Shown one piece after another: positions 25,881 to 38,677 of a DNA stretch of 64,000 bases. Position 1 is the stretch's first letter. Each line of letters begins with the position of its first letter. The stretch is from Periplaneta americana (lineage: Eukaryota > Arthropoda > Insecta > Blattodea > Blattidae). Under the pieces are notes generated by a model. The model saw nothing but the letters and a program-made list of their open reading frames with translations, did no database searches and was not told the DNA's origin. Location: contig NC_091122.1 in the NCBI RefSeq assembly GCF_040183065.1, forward strand, positions 77,298,955-77,362,954, given 5' to 3'. Both the position numbers and the translations under genes were made by a program.

Positions 25881-28800
25881 CATCTTTGGATAAAAATAGG
25901 TGTGTCCACACGAATATGACATTTTTTAAGAAACTAGAGAAATCGGATGGGATTTGTAGATTTTATTCATAATTATACAGGTTAAAACCTCGCAAAAAAC
26001 AAATTTTTAGAGAAATTTTGTATGAGTGGAAAATCGAACCGAGTGATAAAAAGCGGTCCCATTCTGAATGTTAAACCAATTCCCAAAGAATTAGCACAAT
26101 CCGATGGAATTTGTAGCTTTTATTATGTATATATGAAAAAAACGCATTTCTAGCTCGAGAAACGAAGATTTTTCCCACTTTGAAAATTTACACTAACAAT
26201 CTCACCTCTCTCTGGAAGTGACCATGGACCTTTGGATAGAAATACGTGTGTCCACACGAATTTGACATTTTTTTAAGAAACTAGAGAAATCGGATGGGAT
26301 TTGAAGAACTTATTCATGATTATATAGCTTAAAATCTCGCAAAAACAAAAGTTTAAGAGAAATTTTGTCTGGGTGGAAAATCGAAACGAGTGATAAAATG
26401 CTGTCTCATTGTGAATGTTAAACCCAATCACAAAGAATTAGCTCAATCGGTTGGAATTTGTAGCTTTTATGAATATTTATATACGGAAAAACGCATTTCT
26501 AGCTCGAGAAACGACGATTTTTTCTCATTGACCATTTACAATAACATACTCACCACTCTCTGGACGCGAACATGAATCTTTGGATAGAAATAATTGTGAC
26601 CACACGAATTTGACATTTTTTAAGAAACTAGAGAAATCGGATAGGATTTGTAGATTTTATTCATGATTAAATAGCTTAAAATCTCCCAAAAACCAAAGTA
26701 TAAGAGAAATTTAGTCTGAGTGGAAAATCGATACGAGTGATAAAAAGCGGTCTCATTGTGAATGTTAAACCCATTCAGAAAGAATTAGCACAATAGTTTG
26801 CAATTTGTGGGTTTTATTAATGTATATCCAAAAAACGCATTTCTAGACGGAGAAACGACGACTTATTCACTTTGACAATTTACACTAACAAACTCACCTA
26901 TCTCTGGACTTGAACATGAAACTTTGGATAGAAATACGTGTGTCCACACGATTGTGACATTTTTTTTTTAACTAGAGTAATCGGATGGGATTTGTAGTTT
27001 TAATTCATGATTATATATAGCTAAAAATCTCGCAAAAACCAAAGTTTAAGAGATATTTTGTCTGAGTGCAAAATTGAAACGAGTGATAAAATGCGGTCTC
27101 ATTGTGAATGTTAAACCCATTCAGAAAGAATTAGCACAATCGGTTGGAATTTGCAGGTTTTATTAATGTACATACAAAAAACGCATTTCTATCTCGAGAA
27201 ACAACGATTTTTTCACTTTAATCATTTACACTAACAAACACAGCTCTTTCTGAATGCGAACCTAAATCTTTCGATAGAAATACGTGTTCCCACACGAATT
27301 TGACATTTTTTTAACAATCTAGAGAAATCGGATCGGATTTTTTTTTTATTCGTGATTATATAGCTGAAAATCTCGCAAAAACCATATACTTAGAGAAATT
27401 TTGCTAGAGTGGAAAATCCAAACCAATGATAAAAAGCGGTCTCATTGTGAATGTTAAACCCATTCAGAAATAATTAGCACAATGGGTTGGAATTTGTAGG
27501 TTTTATTAATGAATATACGGAAAAACTCATTTCTAGCTCGAGAAATGAAGATTTTTCCACTTTGACCATTTACACAAACATAGTCACTTCTCTCTGGACG
27601 CGAACATGAATCTTTGCATAGAAATACGTGTGTCCACACGAATTTGACATTTTTTTAAGAAACTAGAGTAATCGGATGGGATTTGTGTATTTTATTCATG
27701 ATTATATAGCTTAAAATCTCGCAAAAACCAAAGTTTAAGAGAAATTTTGTCAGAGTGGAAAATCGAAACCAGTGATAAAAAGCGGTCTCATTGTGAATGT
27801 TACACCCATTCAGAAGGAATTTCCACAATCGGTTGCAATTTGTAGGTTTTATTAAAGTATATACGCAAAAACGCATTTCTAGCTCGAGAAACGAAGATTT
27901 TTCCACTTTGACCATTTACAATAATATACTCATTTCACTCTGGACGCGAACATGAATTTTTGCGTAGAAATACGTGTGTCCACACGAATTTGACATTTTT
28001 TTAAGAAACTAGAGTAATCGGATGGGATTTGTATATTTTATTCATGATTATATAGCTTAAAATATCTCAAAAACCAAAGTTTAAGAGAAATTTTGTCTGA
28101 GTGGAAAATCGAAACGAGTGATATTATGCGGTCTCATTTTGAATGTTAACCCATTCAGAAAGAATTACCACTATCTGTTGGAATTTGAAGGTTTTATTAA
28201 TGAATTTAAGATAAAACGCATTTCTAGCTCGAGAAACGAAGATTTTTCCACTTAATCGATTTACACTAACAAACTCATATTTTTCTGGACGAGAAAATGA
28301 ACCTTTGGATAGAAATAGGCGTGTCCACACGAATTCGACATTTTTTGAAGAAACTAGAGAAATCCGACGGGATTTGTAGATATTATTCATAATTATATAG
28401 CTTAAACTCTCGAAAAAAAAAAAAACAAATTTTTAGAGAAATTTTGTACGAGTGGAAAATCGAGACGAGTGATAAAAACGGTCTCGTTGTGAATGTTAAA
28501 CCCATTCAGAAAGATATAGCACAATCGGTTGCAATTTGTACTTTTATTAATGTATATACGAAAAAACGCATTTCTAGCTCGAGAAACGACGATTTTTCCA
28601 CTTTAACGATTTACACTACCAAACTCATATCTTTCCGGACGCGAACATGAATCTTTGGATAGAAATAGATGTGTCCACACGAATTTGACATTTTTTGATG
28701 AAACTAGAGAAATCCGATGCGATTTGTAGATTTTATTCATATTTATATAGCTTTAAATCTCGCAAAAACCAAAGTATAAGAGAAATTTAGTCAGAGTGGA

Positions 28801-30534
28801 AAATCGAAATGAGTGATAAAATGCGGTCTCATTGTGAATATTAAACCCATTCAGAAGGAATTAGCACAATCGTTTGGAATTTGTAGTTTTTATTATTGTA
28901 TATACAAAAAAAACGCAATTCTAACTTGAGAAACGATGATTTTTCCATTTTAACGATTTACACTAAAAAACTCAGAGATCTTTCTGGACGCGAACATGAA
29001 TCATTTAATAGAAATACTTGTGTCCACACGAATTTGACATTTTTTGAAAAAACTAGAGAAATCGGACGGGATTTGTAGATATTATTCATAATTATATAGC
29101 TTAAAATTTCGCAAAAAAAAAACAAATTTTAGAGAAATTTTGTGGTTATGGAAAATCGAGACGAGTCATAAAAACGGTCTCGTTGTGAAAGTTAAACCCA
29201 TTCAGAAAGAATTAGCACAATCGGTTGCAATTTGTACTTTTAATAACGTATATACAAAAAACCGCATTTCTAGCTCGAGAAACGACGATTTTTCCACTTA
29301 AACGATTTACACTATCAAACCCATATCTTTCTGGACGCGAACATGAATCTTTGGATAAAATAGGTATGTGCTCACGAATTTGACATTTTTTGGAGAAACT
29401 AGAGGAATCCGATGGGATTTGTAGATTTTATTCATAATTATATAGCTTAAAATCTCGCAATAAAACAAATTTTTAGAGAAATTTTGTATTAGGGGAAAAT
29501 CGAAACGAGTGATAAAAAGCGGTCACGTTGTGAATGTTAAACCCATTCAGAAGGAATTACCACTATCGTTTGGTTTTTGTAGGTTTTATTAGTGTATTAC
29601 TAAAAAACGCATTTCCAGCACGAGAAACGAAGATTTTTCCACTTTAACGTTTTACACTAACAAATTCATATCATTCTTGACTCGAACATTAATCTTTGTT
29701 TAGAAGTAGGTGTGTCCACACGAATTTGATATTTTTTTAAGAAACTAGAGAAATCCGATGGGATTTGCAGCTTTTATTCATAATTATAGAGCTTAAAATC
29801 TCGCAAAAAGACAAATATTTAGAGAAAATTTATATGAGTTAAAAATCGAAACGAGTGATAAAAAGCGGTCTCATTGTGAATGTTTAACCCATTCAGAAAG
29901 AATTAGCACAATCGTTTGGAATTTGTAGGTTTTATTAATGTATATAAGATAAAACGCATTTCTGACTCGAGAAACGACGAATTTTCCACTAACAAAGTCA
30001 TATCTTTCTCGAGGCGAACATGACTCTTTGGATAGAAATAGGTGTGTCCACACGAATTTGACATTTTTTGAAGAAACTAGAGAAATCCGACGGGATTTGT
30101 AGATATTATTCATAATTATATAGCTTAAACTCTCGCAAAAAAAAACAAATTTTTAGAGAAATTTTGTATGAGTGGAAAATCGAGACGAGTGATAAAAACG
30201 GTCTCGTTGTGAATGTTAAACCCATTCAGAAGGAATTAGCACAATCGCTTGGAATTTGTAGGTTTTATTAATGTATATACAAAAAAAACGCATTTCAAAC
30301 TCGAGAAACGACGATTTTTCCACTGTAACGATTTACACTAACAAACTCATATCTTTCTGGCCGCGAGCATGAATCTTTGGATAGAAATAGGTGTGCCCAA
30401 ACGAATTTGACATTTTTTTTAAGAAACTAGAGAAATCCGCTGTGATTTGTAGGTTTTATTCATAATTATGTAGTTTAAAATCTCGCAAAATATCAAATTT
30501 TTAGAGAAATTTTGTATGAATGGAAAATCGAAAC
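25881..30534. repeat. 345-bp satellite array, block 5
   Basis: About 13 monomers. From about 29110 to the end, this block is nearly identical to 61672-63097. Confidence 0.96.
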
Positions 30535-30663
30535 AGTAGATAAGAAATGATGCTTACGTCACAGGTGTAAGTTAGGTGTTAGGGGGCGTGGGAAGTGACG
30601 TCATTGTGGGCGTGGCCAAAGTATTACATCAGAAGTGGGCGGGGCCAAAGTATGGCGTCATGG
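30535..30663 (+). repeat. Left terminal inverted repeat of the 4.9-kb element
   Basis: It carries TGACGTCA once plus related TTACATCA and TGGCGTCAT words, alternating with GGGCGTGGCC and GGGCGGGGCC. Relative to the right arm and to the copy at 63098, it lacks 8 bp in the GGTGTAAG repeat. Confidence 0.9.
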
Positions 30664-30809
30664 GATGAATTTAATCTGGGTAATAATGTATGGCTTAAAT
30701 TAATTACACTAATATTTATTTTGATGTACCGAAGTACATATGATATTTCCATGCAGATATTCTGCTTTCTCAGATGATGAGAGAGAGATGGAAAGGAGAA
30801 AAATTCTCT

Positions 30810-30878
30810 CCGGCGCCGGGATTTGAACCCGGGTTTTCAGCTCTCCGTGCTGGTGCTTTAACCACTAAGCCACGCCGG
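30810..30878 (-). other. tRNA-like head of the left SINE arm
   Basis: This 69-nt tRNA-like sequence has ends CCGGCG and CGCCGG that pair as an acceptor stem, an A box (TGGCTTAGTGG), a B box (GGTTCAAATCC) and a CCGGG/CCCGG T-arm. The CAGC/GCTG anticodon stem holds a loop reading ACGGAGA, without the U33 of functional tRNAs. It is a Pol III promoter relic, not a tRNA gene. Confidence 0.85.
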
Positions 30879-30932
30879 ATACAATCCCGACACCGTTGAG
30901 AATCGTCTCTGATTAAGCTCCATCTCTTGGGT

Positions 30933-30944
30933 TCCCTCTAGTGG
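30933..30944 (-). promoter_or_regulatory. CTCF-core-like motif, left SINE arm
   Basis: The minus strand reads CCACTAGAGGGA, 11 of 12 positions of the conserved CTCF core CCAsyAGrkGGC. The match is from sequence only; binding is not shown. Confidence 0.3.
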
Positions 30945-31359
30945 CCGCCCTCTGCACTACGTTATAGATGTCTATGCACGCAGGACCGAAGTCCATACAT
31001 GTGTAGAGGTGCACTCAGATGAGTGACTGGTTGGCCGGGGTCCGACGGTATGCGCGCCGTCTTTAAATCACAAAGTGATTTATTACGCATATCATATTTA
31101 TTTTGATGTACCGAAGTACATATGATATTTCCATCTCTCTCTCATCATCTGAGAAAGCAGAATATCTGCATGGAAATATCATATGTACTTCGGTACATCA
31201 AAATAAATATGATATGCGTAATAAATCACTTTGTGATTTAAAGACGGCGCCCATACCGTCGGACCCCGGCCAACCAGTCACTCATCTGAGTGCACCTCTA
31301 CACATGTATGGACTTCGGTCCTGCGTGCATAGACATCTATAACGTAGTGCAGAGGGCGG

Positions 31360-31371
31360 CCACTAGAGGGA
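31360..31371 (+). promoter_or_regulatory. CTCF-core-like motif, right SINE arm
   Basis: CCACTAGAGGGA on the plus strand, divergent to the left-arm copy. Confidence 0.3.
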
Positions 31372-31425
31372 ACCCAAGAGATGGAGCTTAATCAGAGACG
31401 ATTCTCAACGGTGTCGGGATTGTAT

Positions 31426-31494
31426 CCGGCGTGGCTTAGTGGTTAAAGCATCATCACGGAGAGCTGAAAACCCGGGTTCAAATCCCGGCACCGG
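31426..31494 (+). other. tRNA-like head of the right SINE arm
   Basis: Same structure as the left arm, on the opposite strand. A box at 31432-31442 and B box at 31475-31485 are intact. The anticodon stem differs (CATCATCACGG), so it has diverged from the left arm and no longer pairs well. About 45 bp further, the unit ends in CTCTCTCATCAT. Confidence 0.85.
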
Positions 31495-33430
31495 AGAGAA
31501 TTTTTCTCCGTTCCATCTCTCTCTCATCATAAATACACTAAACAATCCACTCAAAATGTATTACTTCTTCAATTTTGGTGAAAACATTATCACAATTGGG
31601 ATTCACTAACTGAAAATATATTTCAATACTCAGTGCATTGTATTTCTTTTTATGAATAAATATATACGCATAATTTTACGTTGTTACTATTTTCTTTTAC
31701 CAAGCACATCCCCATCCTCAATGACTAGATTCAGTTTAATCATTGACATTCCCTCAATCATCCTCAGGTTTTATCATACAATCATGTAATGAATCCACCA
31801 CTCCCAAATCAATAAGCTACCACTGGAATTATGTTATATTCTGGTAACATATATGTTTAGAATAATCTCAACTTATACACCAATTCTTAAGGATTATTAA
31901 TATTTGAAAACCTATATACCAATTCTTAATATTGGAAAAGGATTTCTAATATTTGAAAGGAAAGTGTTATAGGTTAATTCTCTAAACGAACCCAACCCTT
32001 TGGTTATGTGGGATGGAAATGGATGGTTAAGACATAGAAGAAATTACAGTGCAAATCTATTTCCAAAAAGAACATTTATTACAATTCGAACATTCTTCAT
32101 AATCAAGCTTAACATTCACCACGCTTCATCATGGTCACTGTTTTTTACACTCAGAGCATTTAAATTGTGCGATTTCTTCTTCTTCAGCTCAAACCGAGAC
32201 TGGAGATGCAGCATCATCTAAATTAAAATTAAAAATAAATATTGTGAGACATTATTAACGCTATGGCTGCTATTACGCTACCAAATTTTTTTGACATAGA
32301 TCTTTTATAAAATATGTAATAGTGTAATAGTTGTGTAAATTCGAGCGTATTATTCATCATCTTGCCCCCCCTCCCACTGCTGTCTAAACTTGTTCAATGT
32401 CAATTATTCCAAACTGCAATACTTCTTTCATTACACTTCTAAATAATTCACCTCATCATCCAGCCATATTACCTCCAAGGTCATTATAAAAAACATGTTT
32501 TTTATCATTACTCAGTAATTTCATCGTCGGATGTGACATTGCATAATATTTGCACACATAGCAGATAGCTATTATTTACTTGTAATCAATACAATATTTG
32601 TGTAACATAAGACGCTGAGAGAACAATCGCCGGATGTTTGCATCATGCAATATTTGTGTAATATAACACGTTCCAGATGCTTCAGAAACATATTTTTATC
32701 ATTACTCAGCAATTGCATCGTCGCCGGAAGTGATTCAGCAAGCTTGCATAATATTTGCACACTTATACATATGTAATAACATATACATCTACATTGATTT
32801 ATCTGCTACAATTACTGCTCTAAATCATAATAATGTCACATTCTGATGAATTTAATGTTGGTAATAATGTATTAAATACGCTAAACAAACTACTCAATTT
32901 TACTTCAAAATGTATTACATTGGAATAATAATAATATGAGAAGAATGTATGTGTTTAATTTACAAGTGTGCTAGATTAATTTTTTTATCAATTGGCTTAA
33001 AGTACAACCATTTACGCCATCAATAATTCCCCCATTCCAATTTCAATTAACACTTGCGAATTTCCCTTACCCATTACTATTTATCAAATAAATTACTATT
33101 ACATTAGAATTTTATCACATTCCCCCCCCCCATTTCCAACTTCAATTACAAATTTATAACATCACACTTTAAGTTATGACGTATGTATTTCAAATTATAA
33201 ACAGCCATCACCCATTTCCAACTTCAATTACAAATTTATAACGTCACACTTTAATCTTCTTTATGACGAATAATAATAATAATGAGAAGAAGAAGAAGCA
33301 ATTGCTATATTACGAACAGCTTCGGTAATAATGTATGGCATAAAATAAATCCAATAAATGTTACTTCAAAGTGTATTAAATTATTAATCAATCCAATAAA
33401 TGTTACTTCAAAATGTATTAAATTGGAACC

Positions 33431-33482
<52 letters not shown>
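33431..33482. repeat. (TAA)n microsatellite
   Basis: About 17 uninterrupted ATA/TAA trinucleotides, inside the 4.9-kb element between the first and second long repeats. Confidence 0.97.
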
Positions 33483-33485
33483 GGT

Positions 33486-34595
33486 GGCCATTATTCAGCA
33501 CTTGCGTCTTCACCGGATGTGAATTAACAGCTTGCATATTATTAGCATCATGCAATATTTGTGTAATATGACACGTTGCAGATGCTTCAAAAACATGCTT
33601 TTATCATTACTCAGCAATTGCATCGTCGCCGGAAGTGATTAAGCAAGCTTGCATAATATTTGCACGCTTCAACATATACATCTACATTGATTTATCTGCC
33701 ACAATTACTGCTCTAAATCATAATAATGTCACATTCTGATGAATTTAATGTTGGTAATGATGTATTAAATACGCTAAACAAACCACTCAAAATGTATTAC
33801 TTTGGAATAATATGAGAAGAATGTATGTGTTTAATTTACAAGTGTGCTAGATTAATTTTTTTTATAAATTGGCTTAAAGTACAACCATTTACACCATCAA
33901 TAATTCCCGCATTCCAATTTCCATTTCCCATTACTATTTATCAATTCAATTACCAGTACATTAGAATCTTAATATTTTTTATCAATTACTCAACAATTGG
34001 CTTAAAGTACAACCAGTTTCAGGACATCCATTGGACAGCTGGCCATTATTCAGCACTTGCGTCTTCACCGGATGTGAATTAACAGCTTGCATATTATTTG
34101 CATCATGCAATATTTGTGTAATATGACACGTTGCAGGTGCTTAAAAAACATGCTTTTATCATTACTCAGCAATTGCATCGTCGCCGGAAGTGATTCAGCA
34201 AGCTTGCATAATATTTGCACACTTATGCATTACACAACATATACATCTACGTTGATTTATCTGCTACAATTACTGTATTACGAAATAATAATGTCACATT
34301 CTGAATGTTGGTAATAATGTATTAAATACGCTAAACAAACCACTCAAAATGTATTACACTAGAATAATGTGAGAAGAAAGTATATGTTTAATTTACAAGT
34401 GTGCTAGATTATTTTTTTTTATAAATTGGCTTAAAGTACAACCATTTACGCCATCAATAATTCCCCCATTCCAATTTCCATTTCCCATTACTATTTATCA
34501 ATTCAATTACCAGTACATTAGAATCTTAATATTTTTTATCAATTACTCAGCAATTGGCTTAAAGTACAACCAATAAAATTAGCAACCTTGCATAA
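33486..34595. repeat. Two tandem 555-bp units inside the 4.9-kb element
   Basis: Starts at 33486 and 34041 (GGCCATTATTCAGCACTTGC). Both run through CACCGGATGTGAATTAACAG and a TCAATTGGCTTAAAG-type end. A third, partial, more diverged unit lies at about 32620-33010. Confidence 0.8.
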
Positions 34596-35199
34596 TATTT
34601 GCACACATAGCAGATAGTGATTATTTTAACATTCACAACTCACTTTCAAAAATACAAACATGTATCAACTTGTCTATTCCCCCTCCCCACTATACAAACT
34701 TGCATGAACATGTGCATTTCAAATTATTACATTTCCAACTTCAATTAAAAATTTATGACGCCACACTTTAAGTTATGCCGTTCGTATTTCAAATTTTTAC
34801 CCCCCCCTCCCCCATTTCCAACTTCAATTACAAATTTATAACGTCACTTCAGCCACATCCTGTTTAATTTACAAGTGTGCTAGATTAATTTTTTATCCAT
34901 TTATGTCCCACATTCCAACACCCATTCCCCAATCAATTAAATTACCATTACATTAGAATCTTAAGAAAAAGAATGTATGTGTTTATGTGTGATAGATTAA
35001 TTCTTCGCCGGATGTGACCTTGCATAATATTTGCACACATAGCAGTTTTCAAACATGTATGAACTTGTGTCTTTCACCTGAGAACAATTGCCGGATATGA
35101 CTCAGCATTATATTTGCACACATAGCAACATTGATGAGATAAACATGTATGAACTTGTCATACCACAACTTCAATTACATACCTGCATGACGTCACACT

Positions 35200-35385
35200 T
35201 TAACCTTGAACGCTTATGACGTAATTTAAGTTACGCCCCATTCCTACGTCATACTTTAAGCCCGCCACCCCCTCCGTGCTGTCATACTTTAAGCCCCGCC
35301 CCCTTCATGACGCCATACTTTGGCCCCGCCCACTTCTGACGTAATACTTTGGCCACGCCCACAATGACGTCACTTGCCACGCCCC
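35200..35385. repeat. ~36-bp tandem repeats at the right end of the 4.9-kb element
   Basis: Four to five degenerate units carry TGACGTmATACTTTrrGCC followed by a CGCCC-rich half. The outermost are part of the inverted repeat. They place ATF/CREB-type TGACGTCA half-sites next to GC-box-like CCGCCC words. Confidence 0.75.
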
Positions 35386-35441
35386 CTAACACCTAGCTTA
35401 CATCCTTACACCTGTGACGTAAGCATTATTTCTTATCTACT
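35305..35441 (-). repeat. Right terminal inverted repeat of the 4.9-kb element
   Basis: The reverse complement matches the left arm base for base over long stretches and keeps the double GTGTAAG/ATGTAAG motif missing from the left arm. Confidence 0.9.
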
Positions 35442-38400
35442 AAAAAACGACTGATAAAAAGCGGTCACATTGTGAATGATAAACCCATTCTGAAAGAATT
35501 AGCACAATCGGTTGGAATTTGCAGCTTTTATTAATGTCTATACGGAAAAATGCATTTCTAGCTCGAGAAACGACGATTTTTCCACTTTAACCATTTACAC
35601 TAACAAACTTAGACATTTCTGGACGCCAACATGAATCTTTGGATAGAAATACGTGTGTCCAAACGAATTTGACACTTTTTAAGAAACTAGAGAAATCCGA
35701 TGGGATTTGTAGATTTTATTTTTGATTATATAGCTTAAAATCACGCAAAGAAATAAATTTTTAGAGAAATTTTGTATGAGTGGAAAAAAGAAACGAGTGA
35801 TAAAATGTGGTCTCATTGTGAATGTTAAACACATTCAGAAGGAATTAGCACAATCGCTTGGAATTTGTAGGTTTTATTAATGTCAACAAATTATTAGAGA
35901 TATTTTGTATTAATTGAAAATCGAAACGAGTGATAAAAAGCGGTCTCATTGAGAATGTTAAACCCATTCTGGAAGAATTACTACAATCGGTTGCAATTTG
36001 CAGGGTTTATTAAAGTATTTACGCAATAACGCATTTCTAGCTCGAGAAACGACGATTTTTCCACTTTAACGATTTACACTAAAAAACTCATATCTTTCTT
36101 GAAGCGAACATCAATCTTTGTATAGAAATATGTCTATCCACATGAATTTTACATTTTTTTAAGAAACTAGAGAAATCCGATGGGATTTGTAGATTTTATT
36201 CTTAATTATATAGCTTTAAATCTCTCAAAAAGACAAATATTTAGAGAAATTTTGTATGAGTAGAAAATCGAAACGAGTGATAACAAGCGGTCTCATTGTG
36301 AATGTTCAACCCATTCTGGAAAGAAGTAGCACAATCGTTTGGAATTTGTAGGTTTTATTAATGTATATACGAAAAAACGCATTTCTAGCTCGAGAAACGA
36401 TGATTTTTCGACTCTGACAATTTACACTAACAAACTCACCTCTCTCTGGACGTGAACATGAATCTTTAGATAGAAATAGCTGTGTCCACACCAATTTGAC
36501 ATTTTTTTAAGAAACTAGAGAAATCGGATAGTATTTGCAGATATTACTCATGATTATATAGAGTAAATCTTCGCGAAAACCAAAGTATAAGAGAAATTTG
36601 TCTGAGTGGAAAATCGAAACGAGTGATAAAATGCCGTCTCATTTTGAATGTTAAAGCCATTCAGAAAGAATTAGCACAATCGGTTGGAATTTGTAGCTTC
36701 TATTAATGTATATACGAAAAAACGCTTTTCAAGCTCGAGAAACGACGAATTTCCACTTTAACAATTAACACTAATATACTCACCTTTCTCTGGACGCAAA
36801 CATGAATCTTTGGATAGAAATACGTGCGTCCACAGCAATTTGACATTTTTTTAAGAAACTAGAGAATTCGGATAGGATTTGTAGATTTATTCATGATTAA
36901 ATACCTTAAAATCTCGCAAAAACCCAAGTATAAGGGAAATTTAGTCCCAGTGCAAAATCGAAACGAATGATAGAATGTGGTCTCATTGTGAATGTTAAAC
37001 CCATTCAGAAGGAATTAACACAATCGTTTGGAATTTGTAGGTTTTATTATTATATATACTAAAAAACGCATATCTAACTCGAGAAACAAAGATTTTTCCA
37101 CTTTAACAATTTACACTAACAATCTCACATCTCTCTGGACGTGGACATGAAACTTTGGATAGAAATACGTGTGTCCACACGAATTTGACATTTTTTTAAG
37201 TAACTACAGAAATCGGAGGGGATTTGTAGATTTTATTCATAATTATATAGCTTAAAACCTCGCATAGAAACAAATTTTTAGAGAAATTTCATATGAGTGG
37301 AAAATCGAAACCAGTGATAAAAAGCGGTCTCATTGTGAATGTTAAACCCACTGAGAAAGAATTAGCACAATCGGTTGGAATTTGTAGGTTTTATTAATGT
37401 ATATACGAAAAAAACGCATTTCTAGCTCGAGAAACGACGATTTTTCCACTTTCGCGATTTACACTAACAAACTCATATCTTTCTGGACGCGAACATGAAT
37501 CTTTGGATAGAAATCGCTGTGTCCACACAAATTTGACATTTTTTGAAGAAGCTACAGATATCCGGTGGGATTTGTAAATTTTATTCTTAATTATATAGCT
37601 TAAAATCTCGCAAAAAAATCAAATTTTTAGAGAAATTTTATATGAGTGGAAAATCGAAACGAGTGATAAAAAGGGGTCTCATTGTGAAAGTTAATCCCAT
37701 TCAGAAAGAATTAGCACAATCGCTTGGAATTTGTACCCTTTATTAATATATATACGAAAAAACGCATTTCTAGCTCGAGAAACGACGATTTTTTCCACTT
37801 TGACTATTTACACTAACAAATTCACCTCTCTCTGGACATGAACATGAATCTTTGGATAGTAAGAAGTGTGCCCAAAAGATTATGACATTTTTTTTAAGAA
37901 ACTAGAGAAATCAGCTGGGATTTGTATAACTTAATCATACTTATATAGCTTAAAATCTCGCAAAAAAGAACAAATTTTTAGAGAAATTTTGTGTGAGTGG
38001 AAAATCAAAAACGAGTGATAAAATGAGGTCTCATTGTGAATGTTAACCCCATCCAGAAGGAATTAGCACAATAATATGGAATTTGAAGGTTTTATTAATG
38101 TATATAGAAAAAAACGCATTTCTAGCTCGACAAAACGACGATTTATCCACTTCGAAAATTTACACTAACAAACTCACCTCTCTCTGGACGCGAACATGAT
38201 TCTTTGGATAGAAATACGTGTGTCCACAAGAATGTGAAATATTTTAAAAACTAGAGTAATAGGATGGCATTTGTAGGTTTTATTCATGATTATATAGCTT
38301 AAAATCTCCCAAAAACCAAAGTTTAAAAAATTTTGTCATAGTGCAAAATTCAACCGAGTGATAAAATGCGGTCTCTTTGTGAATGTTAATCCCTTTCAGA

Positions 38401-38654
38401 AAGAATTAGCACAATCGGTTGGAATTTGCAGGTTTTATTAATGTACATACAAAAAACGCATTTCTAGCTCGAGAAACGACGATTTTTTCACTTTAATCAT
38501 TTACACTAACAAACACAGCTCTTTCTGGATGCTAACCTGAATCTTTTGGATAGAAATACGTGTGTCCACACGAATTTGATATTTTTTTAAGAAACTAGAG
38601 AAATCCGCTGGGATTTGTAGATTTTATTCATAATTATATAGTTTAAAATCTCGC

Positions 38655-38677
38655 AAAAAAAAAAAAAAAAAAAAAAA
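38655..38677. repeat. Expanded A-run in a satellite monomer
   Basis: 23 A residues directly after CTCGC, the same monomer position as the run at 6022. Equivalent 23-base runs lie at 44943-44965 and 50521-50543. Confidence 0.9.

Larger units (their letters stand above)
29110..31429. repeat. Near-identical duplicated segment, copy 1
   Basis: It spans four satellite monomers (with rare variants such as TGTGGTTATGG and AGGGGAAAATCG) plus the left 0.9 kb of the 4.9-kb TIR element. It aligns with 61672-64000 at a constant offset of 32563 bp up to an 8-bp indel near 30575, and 32571 bp afterwards. By eye I count under ten substitutions across 2.3 kb, apart from homopolymer length. Similarity falls to ordinary satellite divergence left of about 29110. 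Confidence 0.95.
30709..31540. mobile_element. Inverted pair of tRNA-headed SINE-like units (palindrome)
   Basis: Two arms of about 350-370 bp are inverted around a 35-bp centre (about 31132-31166, containing CTCTCTCATCATCTGAG). Each arm runs outward through a GTACTTCGGTAC hairpin, an AAATCACTTTGTGATTT hairpin and a CCACTAGAGGGA motif to a tRNA-like end. The pair is flanked by an 11-bp direct repeat, AAATACACTAA: right copy 31541-31551, left copy 30698-30708 with one change here but exact in the duplicate at 63.27 kb. It therefore entered the 4.9-kb element as one unit. Confidence 0.8.
31552..35199. other. Non-coding interior of the 4.9-kb element with long repeats
   Basis: AT-rich, with no credible coding frame. 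A long unit containing ATTGCATCGTCGCCGGAAGT, TTGCATAATATTTGCAC and ACAAGTGTGCTAGATTAA occurs three times (centred near 32712, 33619 and 34174). The last two are exact tandem copies in spacing (555 bp; GGCCATTATTCAGCAC at 33486 and 34041). The motif GAATTTAATGTTGGTAATAATG in these units also occurs just inside the left terminal repeat. C-rich runs lie at about 33122 and 34801. Confidence 0.8.
30535..35441. mobile_element. 4.9-kb non-coding DNA transposon with ~130-bp terminal inverted repeats
   Basis: It interrupts a monomer between GGAAAATCGAAAC and AAAAAACGACTGATAA. The termini are inverted repeats starting AGTAGATAAGAAAT and containing CTTACGTCACAGGTGTAAG and GTGACGTCATTGTGGGCGTG; left arm about 30535-30663, right arm about 35305-35441, around 95% alike. 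A second copy begins at 63098. The interior holds an inverted pair of tRNA-headed sequences, three long repeats, a (TAA)n tract and no reading frame that resembles a protein. Target duplication is unclear (GAAAC against AAAAC). It is presumably non-autonomous; I do not recognise the superfamily. Confidence 0.85.

Noticed and set aside
30810-30878. Functional tRNA gene
   Set aside because: Pol III boxes and an acceptor-like stem are present, but the anticodon loop lacks U33, the length is short, and both copies sit in repeated arms. It is a SINE head.
31552-35199. Protein genes inside the 4.9-kb element (frames of 60-85 codons at 32000-32221, 33825-34082 and 34087-34314)
   Set aside because: AT-rich, low-complexity peptides, some lying in repeated 555-bp units, with no motif or domain pattern.
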